DNA from: Gammaproteobacteria bacterium
Lineage (GTDB): Bacteria > Pseudomonadota > Gammaproteobacteria > Xanthomonadales > Wenzhouxiangellaceae
Reading direction: 5' to 3'
DNA length: 64,000 nucleotides
NCBI GenBank assembly: GCA_018819105.1
Contig: JAHJQV010000027.1
Coordinates: 62,001-126,000, forward strand
In this document: positions 18,732-28,904 of the stretch, piece by piece
Position numbering within the stretch: position 1 is the stretch's first letter
Layout: the number at the start of each line of letters is the position of its first letter
The notes under the pieces: generated by a model
Database searches by the model: none
Told to the model about the DNA's origin: nothing
Seen by the model: the letters and a program-made list of their open reading frames with translations, nothing else
Position numbers and translations under genes: made by a program

Positions 18732-19075
18732 TCCGCCGTCACCACAGCATGCTGCTGGCAGCCCTTTGGTTGTCGGCTTTCTCACTCTCCAGCATGGCCG
18801 CAGGCAACGCTGATGCCGGCGCAGAAAAGGCGGTCACCTGCCAGGCCTGTCATGGTGTCGCCGGTGCCAAATCGGTCACCCCGGACATTCCCCTGCTGGC
18901 TGGGCAGCATGAAGACTATCTCAGCCACGCGCTCAAGGCCTACCGTTCCGGTGCCCGGCAACAGGCGGTGATGGCCACCTTTGCACAGCAGCTTTCCGAT
19001 CAGGACATTGCCGATCTGTCGGCCTACTTCAGCGCCCAGGATTCTGCCCTGCGCACGGCCAAAAGCGGCGACTGA
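18728..19075 (+). CDS. Small secreted class I cytochrome c (second of pair)
   Basis: 115 aa. Signal sequence ending near SSMAAGN, haem site CQACH, and the segment PLLAGQHEDYLSHALKAYRSG that aligns with PMIGGQNELYIINALKAYKNG in the upstream protein, so the two are paralogs. Here Leu replaces the Met at the presumed ligand position, and a Met further on (QAVMATFAQQ) may serve instead. The pair may work together like the two halves of a di-haem cytochrome c4 split into two proteins; that is inference. Confidence 0.86.
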   Translation: MIRRHHSMLLAALWLSAFSLSSMAAGNADAGAEKAVTCQACHGVAGAKSVTPDIPLLAGQHEDYLSHALKAYRSGARQQAVMATFAQQLSDQDIADLSAYFSAQDSALRTAKSGD

Positions 19076-19186
19076 ATACCACTCACTCCCGGCAGCCGAC
19101 AAGCATGGCCGTTGGCGACGGCGGGGTTGCGTGATATCAACTGATAGGGTGTCGCACCAATCCAGCAGGCAAATGCCCTGCTGAAA

Positions 19187-20443
<1,257 letters not shown>

Positions 20444-20520
20444 TCATTCATTGCATTCCATCGCATATTGTAATGGATGTGCAGCAGCAATGAGCATGCC
20501 CTGCCCCGGTCCTGAGCGGC

Positions 20521-21207
20521 TTATTGCGCTGTGCCCGCATTCAGCAGGCGGCGGCGTTCGCGCCAGTCTGGCATGCACTGATCCATCAGGGTGTGGAAGC
20601 GATGATTGTGCGAGGCTTCATGCAGATGCACCAGTTCATGCACCATGACATAGTCAATGCACTCCAGCGGCTGTTTGATCAGCTCAAGGCTCAGCCAGAT
20701 GCGCCGCTCGCGCGGATTGCATGAACCCCAGCGGGTGCTCATGCGCTTGATGCGGCATTCGGCAGCCTGCGCGCCCACCACCGGCTGCCAGCGCGCCAGC
20801 AGTTGCGGCAACATGGCCTGCAGTTGTTGCCGGTACCAGCCCTGCAGCAACCGCAGTCGCTGCGCAGCATCCATCTCTGCGCTGATGTGCAGGCACAGGG
20901 CATCGCATTGCAGCGTCACGCTGGGCCGACCGCGGCTGCGGCAAAGGCGCAGCGGATAGGCTAGCCCCAGATAACGATGCATCTCACCTGCACACATGTC
21001 GTTGCGGTTGGCGGCCTGGCGTTGCTGCTGTCGCTGCCGGCACTGCTCGATCCAGTCCCGGCGCTGGTGCAAAAAGTTGTGGATGTCACGCTCCGACATC
21101 CACCACGGCGCACTGACCCGCACCTCACCATGCGGCGGGCACACCCTGACATTCAGGCGTTTGACCCGCTTGCGCGTGATGCGCACATCGCACAGTGGCA
21201 CTGACAT
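20521..21207 (-). CDS. YgjP-like (DUF45/M48-related) zinc metallopeptidase domain protein
   Basis: About 228 aa from the ATG at 21207. C-terminal zinc motif VMVHELVHLHEASHNHRF (HExxH plus a later His), preceded by the RMSTRWGSCNPRERRIWLS block characteristic of the YgjP/DUF45 family. Family role in the cell is poorly defined. The frame stays open further upstream but would cover the neighbouring SnoaL-like gene. The start lies 17 bases from that gene's stop, so the two are probably co-transcribed. Confidence 0.85.
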   Translation of the reverse strand: MSVPLCDVRITRKRVKRLNVRVCPPHGEVRVSAPWWMSERDIHNFLHQRRDWIEQCRQRQQQRQAANRNDMCAGEMHRYLGLAYPLRLCRSRGRPSVTLQCDALCLHISAEMDAAQRLRLLQGWYRQQLQAMLPQLLARWQPVVGAQAAECRIKRMSTRWGSCNPRERRIWLSLELIKQPLECIDYVMVHELVHLHEASHNHRFHTLMDQCMPDWRERRRLLNAGTAQ

Positions 21208-21223
21208 CAACAGTTTCGCACGC

Positions 21224-21814
21224 TCATTCCGGCAGCCAGGTTTCCTGCACCTGTCGCCAGCCCAGGCCGTTGTCGGCATCGTCTCGACGACGAAAAACCA
21301 CGCTGCTGAGGCGTCCGCGCGGCGCGACACCGGCGCTGCTTTGCCACTCCTCATAGCGAAATACGGCAATGTCCGTGTCCACCGCAACCAGTTCGACATT
21401 GCGGATTTCCAGCACGGCGGATGGATCGCTGCCGGCCTGTTGCCTGACCGCCTGGATGATGTCCGCCCGCGGCAACAGCATGCCTTCTGGTGTGATGATC
21501 TGAAAATCAGCCTCCAGCGCCCGCTCGAATCGGGCAAAATCCGTGGGCTCAAGCTCACCGCGATACCATTGCTGAAAAAATTCATGCAAGGCAACGATTT
21601 CCCGTTCAGCCTGTGGTGTCAGTAATTCCATCATGGTCTCTGGCTCCGCATTTTGCTCAGCCACTATAAATTGAAAACTGCCCGCTGCGACCAGTACACA
21701 CAGCAACATCAACTGCCCGCATACCCGCTGCCAGCGCCGATCATTGCAACGACTTTGGCGGTCGTTGCTGGCGTCTGCGGTGACAAATCGATGCTCCTTC
21801 TGCTTGTTGCCCAT
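21224..21814 (-). CDS. Exported SnoaL/DUF4440-like protein
   Basis: About 196 aa from the ATG at 21814. A hydrophobic segment (LMLLCVLVAAGSFQFIVAEQ) after a basic N-terminal region suggests a signal anchor. The remainder (EIVALHEFFQQWYRGE... FQIITPEGMLLPRADII... DIAVFRYEEWQ) follows the NTF2-like SnoaL/DUF4440 pattern. An internal start at the MMELL segment with a GGAG site would give a cytoplasmic protein, so localisation is uncertain. No catalytic residues can be assigned. Confidence 0.6.
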   Translation of the reverse strand: MGNKQKEHRFVTADASNDRQSRCNDRRWQRVCGQLMLLCVLVAAGSFQFIVAEQNAEPETMMELLTPQAEREIVALHEFFQQWYRGELEPTDFARFERALEADFQIITPEGMLLPRADIIQAVRQQAGSDPSAVLEIRNVELVAVDTDIAVFRYEEWQSSAGVAPRGRLSSVVFRRRDDADNGLGWRQVQETWLPE

Positions 21815-21854
21815 GGCATAATGCTGTGTCAGCTTAACCATGAAGAATAATACA

Positions 21855-23582
21855 ATGAAAACATTCCAGACACTTTGCGCCGCCGTCATCTTCTGCGCAC
21901 TGCCGGCACTCACACATTCACACACCGTTGATCCGAACCGCGGCGTTGATGCCAGCGTGAACTACCAGTCACTGCAGGGCTACGCCCCCTGGGATGACCG
22001 CAACTACCTGCTGACCAGTTCTGACTTGGCCCTGCTGGCACCGAATGAAAGCGAGCTGATCAGCCCGGTGCCGGTGTTCTTCCGCGTCATGTACCGGCAG
22101 GAAAACCCGCAAATGGACCGCACCGGCCCGGTGCAGTACCCGCGAGCGCTGCTGAACTACTATCGCATGCGCTTCTCCGGCTACCTGATCGACGGAGAGA
22201 TCTTTCACGATCTCAGCTACAGCGCCGAGGACGGCTACCAGATCGGCCTGAGCGCTGGCAGCACGCCGTTGGCCATGCTGGAGGGAGCCATCCGAGCGCT
22301 GGAAAACAACGTCCAGGTCAATGGCCCGGGCTCGGCGGCGGAATCGGCCATCATCTACCAGCCCGGTAACGACGACATTGTCATCGCCGGCATGAACGGT
22401 TCCGGACAGGACATGTATTTCTCCACCGACAACGGTGCCAGCTGGACCGAATCACCGCCACTGAGCGGCACCACCTGCTGCGACCCGGCCATGGACTGGT
22501 CCAGCGATAACAGCTTTGCCTACGTGGTGACTCTCGGAAATAGAGACGTCTGGTTTTATCGCTCCGACAACAATGGCCAGACCTGGGATTCGCTGCTGGA
22601 CGCCACCCCTGGCGATGATCGCAGAGAACTCGCTGGGCCCGAAGACAATCCCGCGCTTGACGACAAAGAGTACATCCACGTCGACCGCACGCCAGGATCG
22701 CCGTTCATCGACAACATCTACATCACCTGGCACCAGGACAACATCATGCAGGTTGCCGTGTCCAGCGATTTCGGCAACACCTTCACCATCACCAGCTTTC
22801 CCGGCGAACAGCGCGGCATCGGCTCGGACATCACCACCGATGCGCAGGGCAATGTGTACCACTTCTGGCCGGCCTTCAACGAGCGCACCATTCGCATGAA
22901 CACCTCCAGCGATGGAGGACTGACCTGGTCGGCATCGTCGGTGCCTTCCACCACCAATGCCGCGTTTGACTGGCCGCTGCCGTCAATCGAGAGCCGGCGC
23001 GCGTTCCTGTACGTGGCCGCCGACACCGACCTCACCGGTGGGCCGTTCGACGGTCGCATGTACATTTCCTGGACCGACACCACGGCCACCGAGAGCGAGA
23101 ACAATCCGGCCCTGAATCACTCCATCATCCGGGTGGCGTTTTCCGACGATCAGGGTCAGACCTGGACTGAATCGATTCCGCACTCCACAGACGATGTGCT
23201 GGAAGTGGATCGCTGGCACCAGTGGCTGAAAGTCGGCACAGACGGTAGTGTGCATGTGGCGTTTTATGACACCCGGGCATTCCCCGATCGCAGCGGTGTG
23301 GATTTCTACAGCAGCCGCTCGGCGGACGGTGGCGTAACCTGGAGCGACCCGGTCAGACTGACCGATGTGTCCTCAGCCAACCTGCCCGGTAGTTTTGAGT
23401 TTGGTGACTACAACGGCCTGGACATCGGCGACAACGGCGGCATCGGCATCTTCACCGACAGCCGCGATGAATCCGGCGGTGGCGGTGTCAGTGCGGACAT
23501 CTACGTGGCCCCGGTGATCATTGAAAACGTCTTGCAAGAAGTGTTTTTCATCGACGGCTTCGAAACTCCCGATCCGCTATGA
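21855..23582 (+). CDS. Secreted Asp-box (BNR/sialidase-fold) protein with VFFIDGFE tail
   Basis: About 575 aa. Signal peptide (MKTFQTLCAAVIFCALPALTHS), then at least six Asp-box motifs of the form S-x-D-x-G-x-T-(W/F): STDNGASW, SDNNGQTW, SSDFGNTF, SSDGGLTW, SDDQGQTW, SADGGVTW. This implies a six-bladed beta-propeller like sialidases and related glycan-binding or -cleaving proteins. The catalytic Arg triad and FRIP motif of true sialidases were not recognised. The C terminus is [17 protein letters not shown], sharing VL-EVFF(I/V)DGFE with the protease at 42475. The last bases overlap the following lipoprotein gene by four. Confidence 0.75.
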   Translation: MKTFQTLCAAVIFCALPALTHSHTVDPNRGVDASVNYQSLQGYAPWDDRNYLLTSSDLALLAPNESELISPVPVFFRVMYRQENPQMDRTGPVQYPRALLNYYRMRFSGYLIDGEIFHDLSYSAEDGYQIGLSAGSTPLAMLEGAIRALENNVQVNGPGSAAESAIIYQPGNDDIVIAGMNGSGQDMYFSTDNGASWTESPPLSGTTCCDPAMDWSSDNSFAYVVTLGNRDVWFYRSDNNGQTWDSLLDATPGDDRRELAGPEDNPALDDKEYIHVDRTPGSPFIDNIYITWHQDNIMQVAVSSDFGNTFTITSFPGEQRGIGSDITTDAQGNVYHFWPAFNERTIRMNTSSDGGLTWSASSVPSTTNAAFDWPLPSIESRRAFLYVAADTDLTGGPFDGRMYISWTDTTATESENNPALNHSIIRVAFSDDQGQTWTESIPHSTDDVLEVDRWHQWLKVGTDGSVHVAFYDTRAFPDRSGVDFYSSRSADGGVTWSDPVRLTDVSSANLPGSFEFGDYNGLDIGDNGGIGIFTDSRDESGGGGVSADIYVAPVIIENVLQEVFFIDGFETPDPL

Positions 23583-23926
23583 CGGTTGCCGCGATCCCGG
23601 CTTTGCTGCGCACAGCCAGTGTCTTGGCACTGCTGTGCATTGGCCTGGCTGCCTGTCAGTCAGGCAGCCGCAGCGACCCCATGCAACAGCCGCTGGCCGC
23701 AGCATCGGAAGAGCAGCTGCTGGAATCGCTGTTGCAGATGAAACAGGCTTTGCCGGAAGACGACTACCAGCAACTGCTACAGGCAGTGGCCACGCTGCGC
23801 ACTTTTGATCTGGAAGCACTCAGCGTGGAACAGCATCTGGCCACGCTGGACAATAAAACACCGCTTCAGATCATCGCTGCTGCCGACGAACTGGTGCGTC
23901 GGCAGTCGGCTGCGATCAGCCAGTAA
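23579..23926 (+). CDS. Small lipoprotein (DUF6694-like)
   Basis: 115 aa with a lipobox GLAAC near residue 26, so it is a predicted lipoprotein. The mature part ([24 protein letters not shown] ... [13 protein letters not shown]) resembles the DUF6694 family of small helical lipoproteins; this is by pattern only. ATGA overlap with the upstream propeller gene indicates coupling. Its 3' end overlaps the convergent aceA by 11 bases. Confidence 0.7.
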   Translation: MTVAAIPALLRTASVLALLCIGLAACQSGSRSDPMQQPLAAASEEQLLESLLQMKQALPEDDYQQLLQAVATLRTFDLEALSVEQHLATLDNKTPLQIIAAADELVRRQSAAISQ

Positions 23927-25205
23927 ACTGCTCTTCTTCGGTGGACCCGGACAGCGCCGACAGCGATGACTCTCCGCTGCTGATCACCTGGGTCAGCTGA
24001 TCGAAGTAACCGGTACCAACCTCGCGCTGGTGGCGCGTGGCGGTGTAACCGACCGCCTCGGCGGCAAACTCCGCTTCCTGTAGTTCCACGTACGCCTCCA
24101 TCTGCGACTGCTTGTAGCCGCGTGCGAGCTGGAACATGCTGAAGTTGAGCGCATGAAATCCGGCCAGGGTGATGAACTGGAACTTGTAGCCCAGGCTGCC
24201 GAGTTCGTTCTGGAAGCGCTTGATGTCGCTTGCGGACAGGTTTTGCTTCCAGTTGAACGACGGTGAGCAGTTGTAGGCCAGCATCTTGCCGGGAAACTTC
24301 TCATGCACGGCGGCGGCAAAATCGCGTGCCTGCTGCAGATCCGGCGTGGCCGTCTCGCACCACAGCAGATCGGCATACGGCGCGTAGGACAGGGCTCGAT
24401 CAATGGCCTGATCCAGTCCGTTGTTGACACGGTAAAAGCCTTCAGCGGTGCGCTCACCGGCCAGAAAACGCTGATCGCGCTGATCCACGTCCGAGGTCAG
24501 CAGATTCGCCGCCATGGCATCGGTGCGGGCGACAATAATCGCTGGCACGTTGCAGATGTCGGCCGCCAGGCGCGCTGCGATCAGCTTCTGCACTGCCTCG
24601 CGCGTGGGCACCAGAACCTTGCCGCCCATGTGACCGCATTTTTTTGCCGAAGCCAGCTGATCTTCGAAATGCACGGCCGCAGCACCGGCAGCAATCATGT
24701 CTTTCATCAGTTCGTGCGCATTCAGCACCCCGCCGAAGCCGGCTTCGGCATCGGCCAGAATCGGCGCGAACCAGTCCACGTCACCCTTGCCTTCAGCGCT
24801 CTGGATCTGATCGGCCCGCTGCAGGGTCTGGTTGATGCGGCGCACCACTTCCGGCACCGAACTGACCGGATACAGCGATTGATCAGGGTACATCTGGCCA
24901 GCGTTGTTGGCGTCGGCAGCCACCTGCCAGCCGGACAGATAGATCGCCTGCAGACCGGCCTTGACCTGCTGCATGGCCTGGTTGCCGGTGAGTGCGCCCA
25001 GCGCGTTGACGTAGGGCTGGTCTTGCATCATGCGCCAGAGCTTTTCCGATCCCATGCGCGCCAGCGTGTATTCGATGTCGATGGAACCGCGCAGACGCAG
25101 CACCTCTGCGGCGCTGTAGGGGCGCTTGACACCCTGCCATCTGGGGTGCTGCTCCCATTGTTGCTGCAGTTCGGCGGCTTGCCGGGATCGATCGGCTTGA
25201 CTCAT
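23916..25205 (-). CDS. aceA: Isocitrate lyase
   Basis: Glyoxylate shunt enzyme splitting isocitrate to succinate and glyoxylate. The catalytic loop KKCGHMGGK is intact, and the metal/substrate regions ([22 protein letters not shown]) are present. 429 aa, as in E. coli. Located 60 bases downstream of aceB on the same strand; with the beta-oxidation operon nearby it fits growth on fatty acids or acetate. Confidence 0.97.
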   Translation of the reverse strand: MSQADRSRQAAELQQQWEQHPRWQGVKRPYSAAEVLRLRGSIDIEYTLARMGSEKLWRMMQDQPYVNALGALTGNQAMQQVKAGLQAIYLSGWQVAADANNAGQMYPDQSLYPVSSVPEVVRRINQTLQRADQIQSAEGKGDVDWFAPILADAEAGFGGVLNAHELMKDMIAAGAAAVHFEDQLASAKKCGHMGGKVLVPTREAVQKLIAARLAADICNVPAIIVARTDAMAANLLTSDVDQRDQRFLAGERTAEGFYRVNNGLDQAIDRALSYAPYADLLWCETATPDLQQARDFAAAVHEKFPGKMLAYNCSPSFNWKQNLSASDIKRFQNELGSLGYKFQFITLAGFHALNFSMFQLARGYKQSQMEAYVELQEAEFAAEAVGYTATRHQREVGTGYFDQLTQVISSGESSLSALSGSTEEEQFTG

Positions 25206-25265
25206 GGCTTGGGCTCCGGGTTTGGTGGTTTGGGTGATGTTAAGTCAACAACAGGCTGTCTGCCC

Positions 25266-26927
25266 TCAATCGAGCATGGCATAGGCCGGCAGTGTGATGA
25301 ACTCAACGAACGGCTCGGACAGATTGATCGCGTCCAGCAGCCCGGCAGCCTCGGCATGGTTGCCAGCGGCGAACGCTGTGCTGCCGACCTGCTGTTCGAT
25401 CTCGGCCAACTGTTGCTGAATCCAGTTGCTGACCAGTGCGGTGTCGATGTTGCGGCCATCTTCCAGCTGGCCGGCCGGATGCCGGCACCACTGCCACAAC
25501 TGCGCACGGGCGATTTCTGCGGTGGCGGCGTCTTCCATCAGATGATTGATCGGCACACAACCATTGCCGGACAGCCACGCCGCCAGATACTGGATCGCCA
25601 CACTGATGTTGCCGCGCACGCCGCGCTCGGTGATGTTGCCGGCAGGACAGGCAACCAGATCGGCGGCATTGACGCTGACCTCCTCGCGCAGTCGATGCAG
25701 CTGGTTGGGCATGTCACCCAATTGCCGGGTAAAAATCTCTTCGGCCAGCGGAATCAGTCCCGGATGCGCCACCCAGGTGCCGTCGTGCCCGGCTCTGGCC
25801 TCGCGCAGCTTGTCGGCACGCACCTTCTCCAGGGCCTGCGCATTGGCCTGCTCGTCGCCCTTGATCGGAATCTGTGCCGCCATGCCACCCATGGCGAATG
25901 CGCCGCGCCGGTGACAGGTCTTGATCAGCAGGTTGGCGTAGTCGCGCAAAAACGGCACCGTCATCGTGACCTGCTCCCGATCTGGAAGCACTTTATCAGG
26001 ATGATTACGGAAGCGTTTGATATAACTGAAAATATAATCCCAGCGCCCGCAGTTCAAACCGGTGATTCTGTGGCGCAGCGCGTGCAGAATCTCGTCCATT
26101 TCGAACACTGCAGTGATCGTTTCGATCAGCACGGTCACCTTCACGGTGCCAGCGGCAAGGCCCAGCGCAGACTCCATCATCGTCAGTGCGCGTTCCCACA
26201 GCGCTGCCTCGTGCCGGTTCTCCAGTTTGGGCAGATACAGATACGGACCAGAGCCCTTGTCCAGCTGCGCCTGCGCGTTGTGATAGAGATACATCGCGGC
26301 ATCAAACAGCCCGGCGGGAATCGCCCGCTGATCAATCAGCACATGCTTTTCATCCAGATGCCAGCCACGCGGCCGCACAATCAGCACCGCCGGATTGTCG
26401 CTGAGCTGATAATGTTTGCCATTGTCGGCGGTGAAGTCGATGTTGCCATGCACGGCATCGCGCAGATTCACCTGACCTTCCAGCATGTTGCGCCAGGTTG
26501 GTGCGCTGGAGTCCTCACAATCGGCCATGAACACTTTGGCACCGGAGTTCAGCGCATTGATGATCATCTTGCGATCCACCGGGCCGGTGATTTCGACCCG
26601 GCGATCCAGCAGATCAGGCGGAATCTCGGCCACCCTCCAGTCGCCATCACGAATGTCCCGGGTGGCTGCTGGAAATTCCGGCATGACACCGGCATCCAGT
26701 TCCTGCTGTCGCGTCACGCGCGCCTGCAGCAGTGCATCAACCTCGCTGCGACAGCCACGTCCCAGCTCGATCAGCAACTGCTGCAATTCGGGCGTGAACA
26801 ACTCTGCTGCAGCCGCCACTGGCGGCAGGGTGAAGGTGAGTCCAGCAACAGTGTCCGGGGTGCGATGGTCCGTGTGGCCGGCAGCCTGTGCGCCGGTGTC
26901 GTGATCTGTGGGCTGATTCATGCACAT
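25266..26927 (-). CDS. aceB: Malate synthase A
   Basis: Condenses glyoxylate with acetyl-CoA to malate. 553 aa, the size of isoform A. Signatures include RPRGWHLDEKHVLID, GRWDYIFSYIKRF, and GHDGTWVAHPGLIP with the catalytic region. The start (MCMNQP) could be either of two ATGs two codons apart. It is divergent from the LysR gene; a TATAAT on the minus strand at 26978-26983 is a candidate -10 box. Confidence 0.97.
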   Translation of the reverse strand: MCMNQPTDHDTGAQAAGHTDHRTPDTVAGLTFTLPPVAAAAELFTPELQQLLIELGRGCRSEVDALLQARVTRQQELDAGVMPEFPAATRDIRDGDWRVAEIPPDLLDRRVEITGPVDRKMIINALNSGAKVFMADCEDSSAPTWRNMLEGQVNLRDAVHGNIDFTADNGKHYQLSDNPAVLIVRPRGWHLDEKHVLIDQRAIPAGLFDAAMYLYHNAQAQLDKGSGPYLYLPKLENRHEAALWERALTMMESALGLAAGTVKVTVLIETITAVFEMDEILHALRHRITGLNCGRWDYIFSYIKRFRNHPDKVLPDREQVTMTVPFLRDYANLLIKTCHRRGAFAMGGMAAQIPIKGDEQANAQALEKVRADKLREARAGHDGTWVAHPGLIPLAEEIFTRQLGDMPNQLHRLREEVSVNAADLVACPAGNITERGVRGNISVAIQYLAAWLSGNGCVPINHLMEDAATAEIARAQLWQWCRHPAGQLEDGRNIDTALVSNWIQQQLAEIEQQVGSTAFAAGNHAEAAGLLDAINLSEPFVEFITLPAYAMLD

Positions 26928-26999
26928 GACCGTTTTGTGACATGCCCAGACTAGCGACAGATGCCGCCCGGTGACAAATTATATAAACTGATACTTGCC

Positions 27000-27014
27000 A
27001 TTGGAAAATCCAAT
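27000..27014. promoter_or_regulatory. Inverted repeat, candidate LysR operator
   Basis: ATTGG-AAAAT-CCAAT, a perfect dyad of the T-N11-A type bound by LysR proteins. It lies between aceB and the divergent LysR gene, over the -35 region of the candidate aceB promoter. Confidence 0.45.
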
Positions 27015-27084
27015 ACAATGACGCTGGCAGTGTGGTTTGCGTTGCCAACACGGCCTGATACCTTCCGACTTTCAGTATTTTCTA

Positions 27085-28005
27085 ATGTACAAAGGCAACT
27101 TACTCAAGCATTTGCGCGCGTTTTCTCATACTGCTGCCAGCGGCAGTGTCTCGGCCGCCGCACAGCAGCTGTTCTTGTCACAACCCTCGGTGACACAGCA
27201 GATTCAGGCGCTGGAAATGGAGTTGGGACAGGCCCTGTTCGAGCGTCAGGGGCCAAAACTGCGCCTCACCCAGGCTGGCACCATGTTGCTGGAGATGGCG
27301 GCACCGCTGGTGGAACGACTGGACGCCCTGCCCGATGAATTTGCCGATGCCTATGGCCGTCTCGATGCCGGCGAGATTCGCATCGCCGCTGGCGAATCCA
27401 CCATCCTGCATCTGCTGCCACCGATGGTGCAGCGCTTTCGCAGCAAGTATCCGGGCATTCGCGTGCAATTGAAGAACGTCACCGGAGCCGACGGCCTCGG
27501 CAAGCTGCGTGCCGGCAAGGTGGATTTTGCCGTCGGCTCGATGCTGCAGGTGCCCGACGACATCGACTATCGCCCGCTGTACAACTACAAACCGATGCTG
27601 ATCTGCCCGCTGCAGCACCCACTGGGACGCCGCCGGCATGTCGATCTGGCCGACATCAGCCCGTATGGCATGATCCTGCCGCCACAGCGACTGACCACGC
27701 ACGCGCTGATCGACAAGGTGTTCCAGCAGCATCGCCTGCCGCTACAGGTGACGATGGAAGTCGGCGGCTGGGAAATCATCAAGAAATACGTCGCCGCCGG
27801 CATGGGCATCTCCATCGTCACCAGCATCTGTCTGACCGAGCGGGATCGTCAGCAACTGATCGTGCGCGATGTCAGCCAGTGGTTTGCCAGCCGCAGCTAT
27901 GGCCTGGTCACCCGTCGCGGCGCCTACCTGTCACCACAGGCCAGACGCTTCATCGACATGATGACAAGCCTGCCTGCGGCTGCGACAGCTTTGCAGCCGG
28001 CTTGA
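27085..28005 (+). CDS. LysR-family transcriptional regulator
   Basis: About 306 aa from the ATG at 27085. N-terminal helix-turn-helix (FSHTAASGSVSAAAQQLFLSQPSVTQQIQALEMELG in outline: SVSAAAQQL...QPSVTQQI) and a C-terminal effector-binding domain (IRIAAGESTILHLLPPMVQRF; AAGMGISIVTSICL). The effector domain is of the CysB/CbbR-like class. Divergent orientation to aceB suggests it controls the glyoxylate shunt. Its 3' end carries one copy of a 33-bp direct repeat that recurs beyond the neighbouring toxin-antitoxin module. Confidence 0.92.
   Translation: MYKGNLLKHLRAFSHTAASGSVSAAAQQLFLSQPSVTQQIQALEMELGQALFERQGPKLRLTQAGTMLLEMAAPLVERLDALPDEFADAYGRLDAGEIRIAAGESTILHLLPPMVQRFRSKYPGIRVQLKNVTGADGLGKLRAGKVDFAVGSMLQVPDDIDYRPLYNYKPMLICPLQHPLGRRRHVDLADISPYGMILPPQRLTTHALIDKVFQQHRLPLQVTMEVGGWEIIKKYVAAGMGISIVTSICLTERDRQQLIVRDVSQWFASRSYGLVTRRGAYLSPQARRFIDMMTSLPAAATALQPA
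27955..27987 (+). repeat. 33-bp direct repeat, left copy
   Basis: Starts GACATGATGACAAGCC and ends GCGGCTGCGACA. It is the extreme 3' coding part of the LysR gene and is identical to 28862-28894. The two copies bracket the toxin-antitoxin module. Confidence 0.9.
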
Positions 28006-28095
28006 GACCCATCACCACGGTTGCCAGGGACAGCTCGTGATGGCAGCGTGAATTGCGTTAACGCATACGGCGAGCTAAAAGAGGGAGTGTTCAGC

Positions 28096-28398
28096 TCAAC
28101 CGCCGTTACGACCAGCTTCGTTGACTTTGATCTCCCGCAAGCCGCCAGAAACATACTTATGCAAGACACTGGCTACCAGCGTCTGATAAGGCAACCCCTC
28201 CTGCAAGGCCCTGCGCTGAAGCGCCTCAAGATCTCTGCTGGAGATACGGATGTTGATCCGTTTGTCTTTCCTGAACGTTGCTTCTGCCAGCCGGGCAAGG
28301 TGCAGTCGACGTTCTTCATCAAGATCTGATTGAAAAGACTGGGACTCATAGGCCTCCAGCAGCGCCTGTTCTTCCTGATCCAGTTTGATCCTGCTCAT
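28096..28398 (-). CDS. Antitoxin, CopG/BrnA-like
   Basis: 100 aa. Contains the ribbon-helix-helix-like segment RINIRISSRDLEALQRRALQEGLPYQTLVASVLHKYVSG (in outline: INIRISSRDLEAL, LPYQTLVASVLHKY), found in antitoxins paired with BrnT-like toxins. A GGAG site lies just before its ATG, which begins one base after the toxin stop. It would bind the toxin and repress the operon. Confidence 0.85.
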   Translation of the reverse strand: MSRIKLDQEEQALLEAYESQSFQSDLDEERRLHLARLAEATFRKDKRINIRISSRDLEALQRRALQEGLPYQTLVASVLHKYVSGGLREIKVNEAGRNGG

Positions 28399-28399
28399 G

Positions 28400-28672
28400 T
28401 TATCTCCGCAAATATTTTCTGGTGGCCTTGCGACTGGGAACTATCGTTTTGAGAAACAGTTCCGTGTCGCTCTCAACATAAGGCACCAGCCATGCGTAAT
28501 CGTCTATGCGCACAATAAAGCAACGCTGATGCGGGTATTTATCGCTGTTTGGATGCGGCCCATCATCCAGCAATGCACCTGACTGCAGGGCAAACACCAC
28601 GTCTTCAAATGAAACACCGCGCTCGCTCATCAGCTGCAGGTTCTTGTCCACACTCCAGTTGATTTCACGCAT
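28400..28672 (-). CDS. BrnT-like toxin
   Basis: 90 aa. The pattern NWSVDKNLQLMSERGVSFEDVV...CFIVRIDDYAWLVPYV...FLKTIVPSRKATRKYL matches the BrnT superfamily of ribonuclease-fold toxins: GVSFED near the N terminus and a conserved SRKATRKYL tail. The gene order toxin first, antitoxin second is that of BrnTA. No ribosome site is evident; the start may be leaderless. This small operon sits alone between 33-bp direct repeats. Confidence 0.82.
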   Translation of the reverse strand: MREINWSVDKNLQLMSERGVSFEDVVFALQSGALLDDGPHPNSDKYPHQRCFIVRIDDYAWLVPYVESDTELFLKTIVPSRKATRKYLRR

Positions 28673-28699
28673 GACAACATACTAACAGAATGTGTGCCT

Positions 28700-28722
28700 A
28701 TTGGCATCACATATTGGCATCA
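28700..28722. promoter_or_regulatory. Tandem 10-bp repeats upstream of the toxin-antitoxin operon
   Basis: ATTGGCATCA occurs at 28700-28709 and again at 28713-28722, a 13-bp period (slightly over one helical turn). Just upstream of the toxin start, it is a candidate operator for the antitoxin. Confidence 0.5.
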
Positions 28723-28861
28723 TGCTCGTTCACACATAACGGGTACCGACAGGACACATCCGGTGTCGCCAATCCTATCGGCTAAGCATTTGCGTCAGAT
28801 CAATCCACATAAGTGGCTGAGGGGTGTGACCAGGCAGAATACATTGATGTTTGGCAACGTT

Positions 28862-28894
28862 GACATGATGACAAGCCTGCCTGCGGCTGCGACA
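28862..28894 (+). repeat. 33-bp direct repeat, right copy
   Basis: Identical to 27955-27987. It lies 11 bases before the pncA start, so the module between the copies separates what was probably a lysR-pncA junction. Confidence 0.9.
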
Positions 28895-28904
28895 ATAGCA
28901 GGCC

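Noticed and set aside
24303-26954. An 883-codon plus-strand frame across aceA-aceB.
   Set aside because: Antisense to two well-identified enzymes; long frames arise from GC-rich codon bias.
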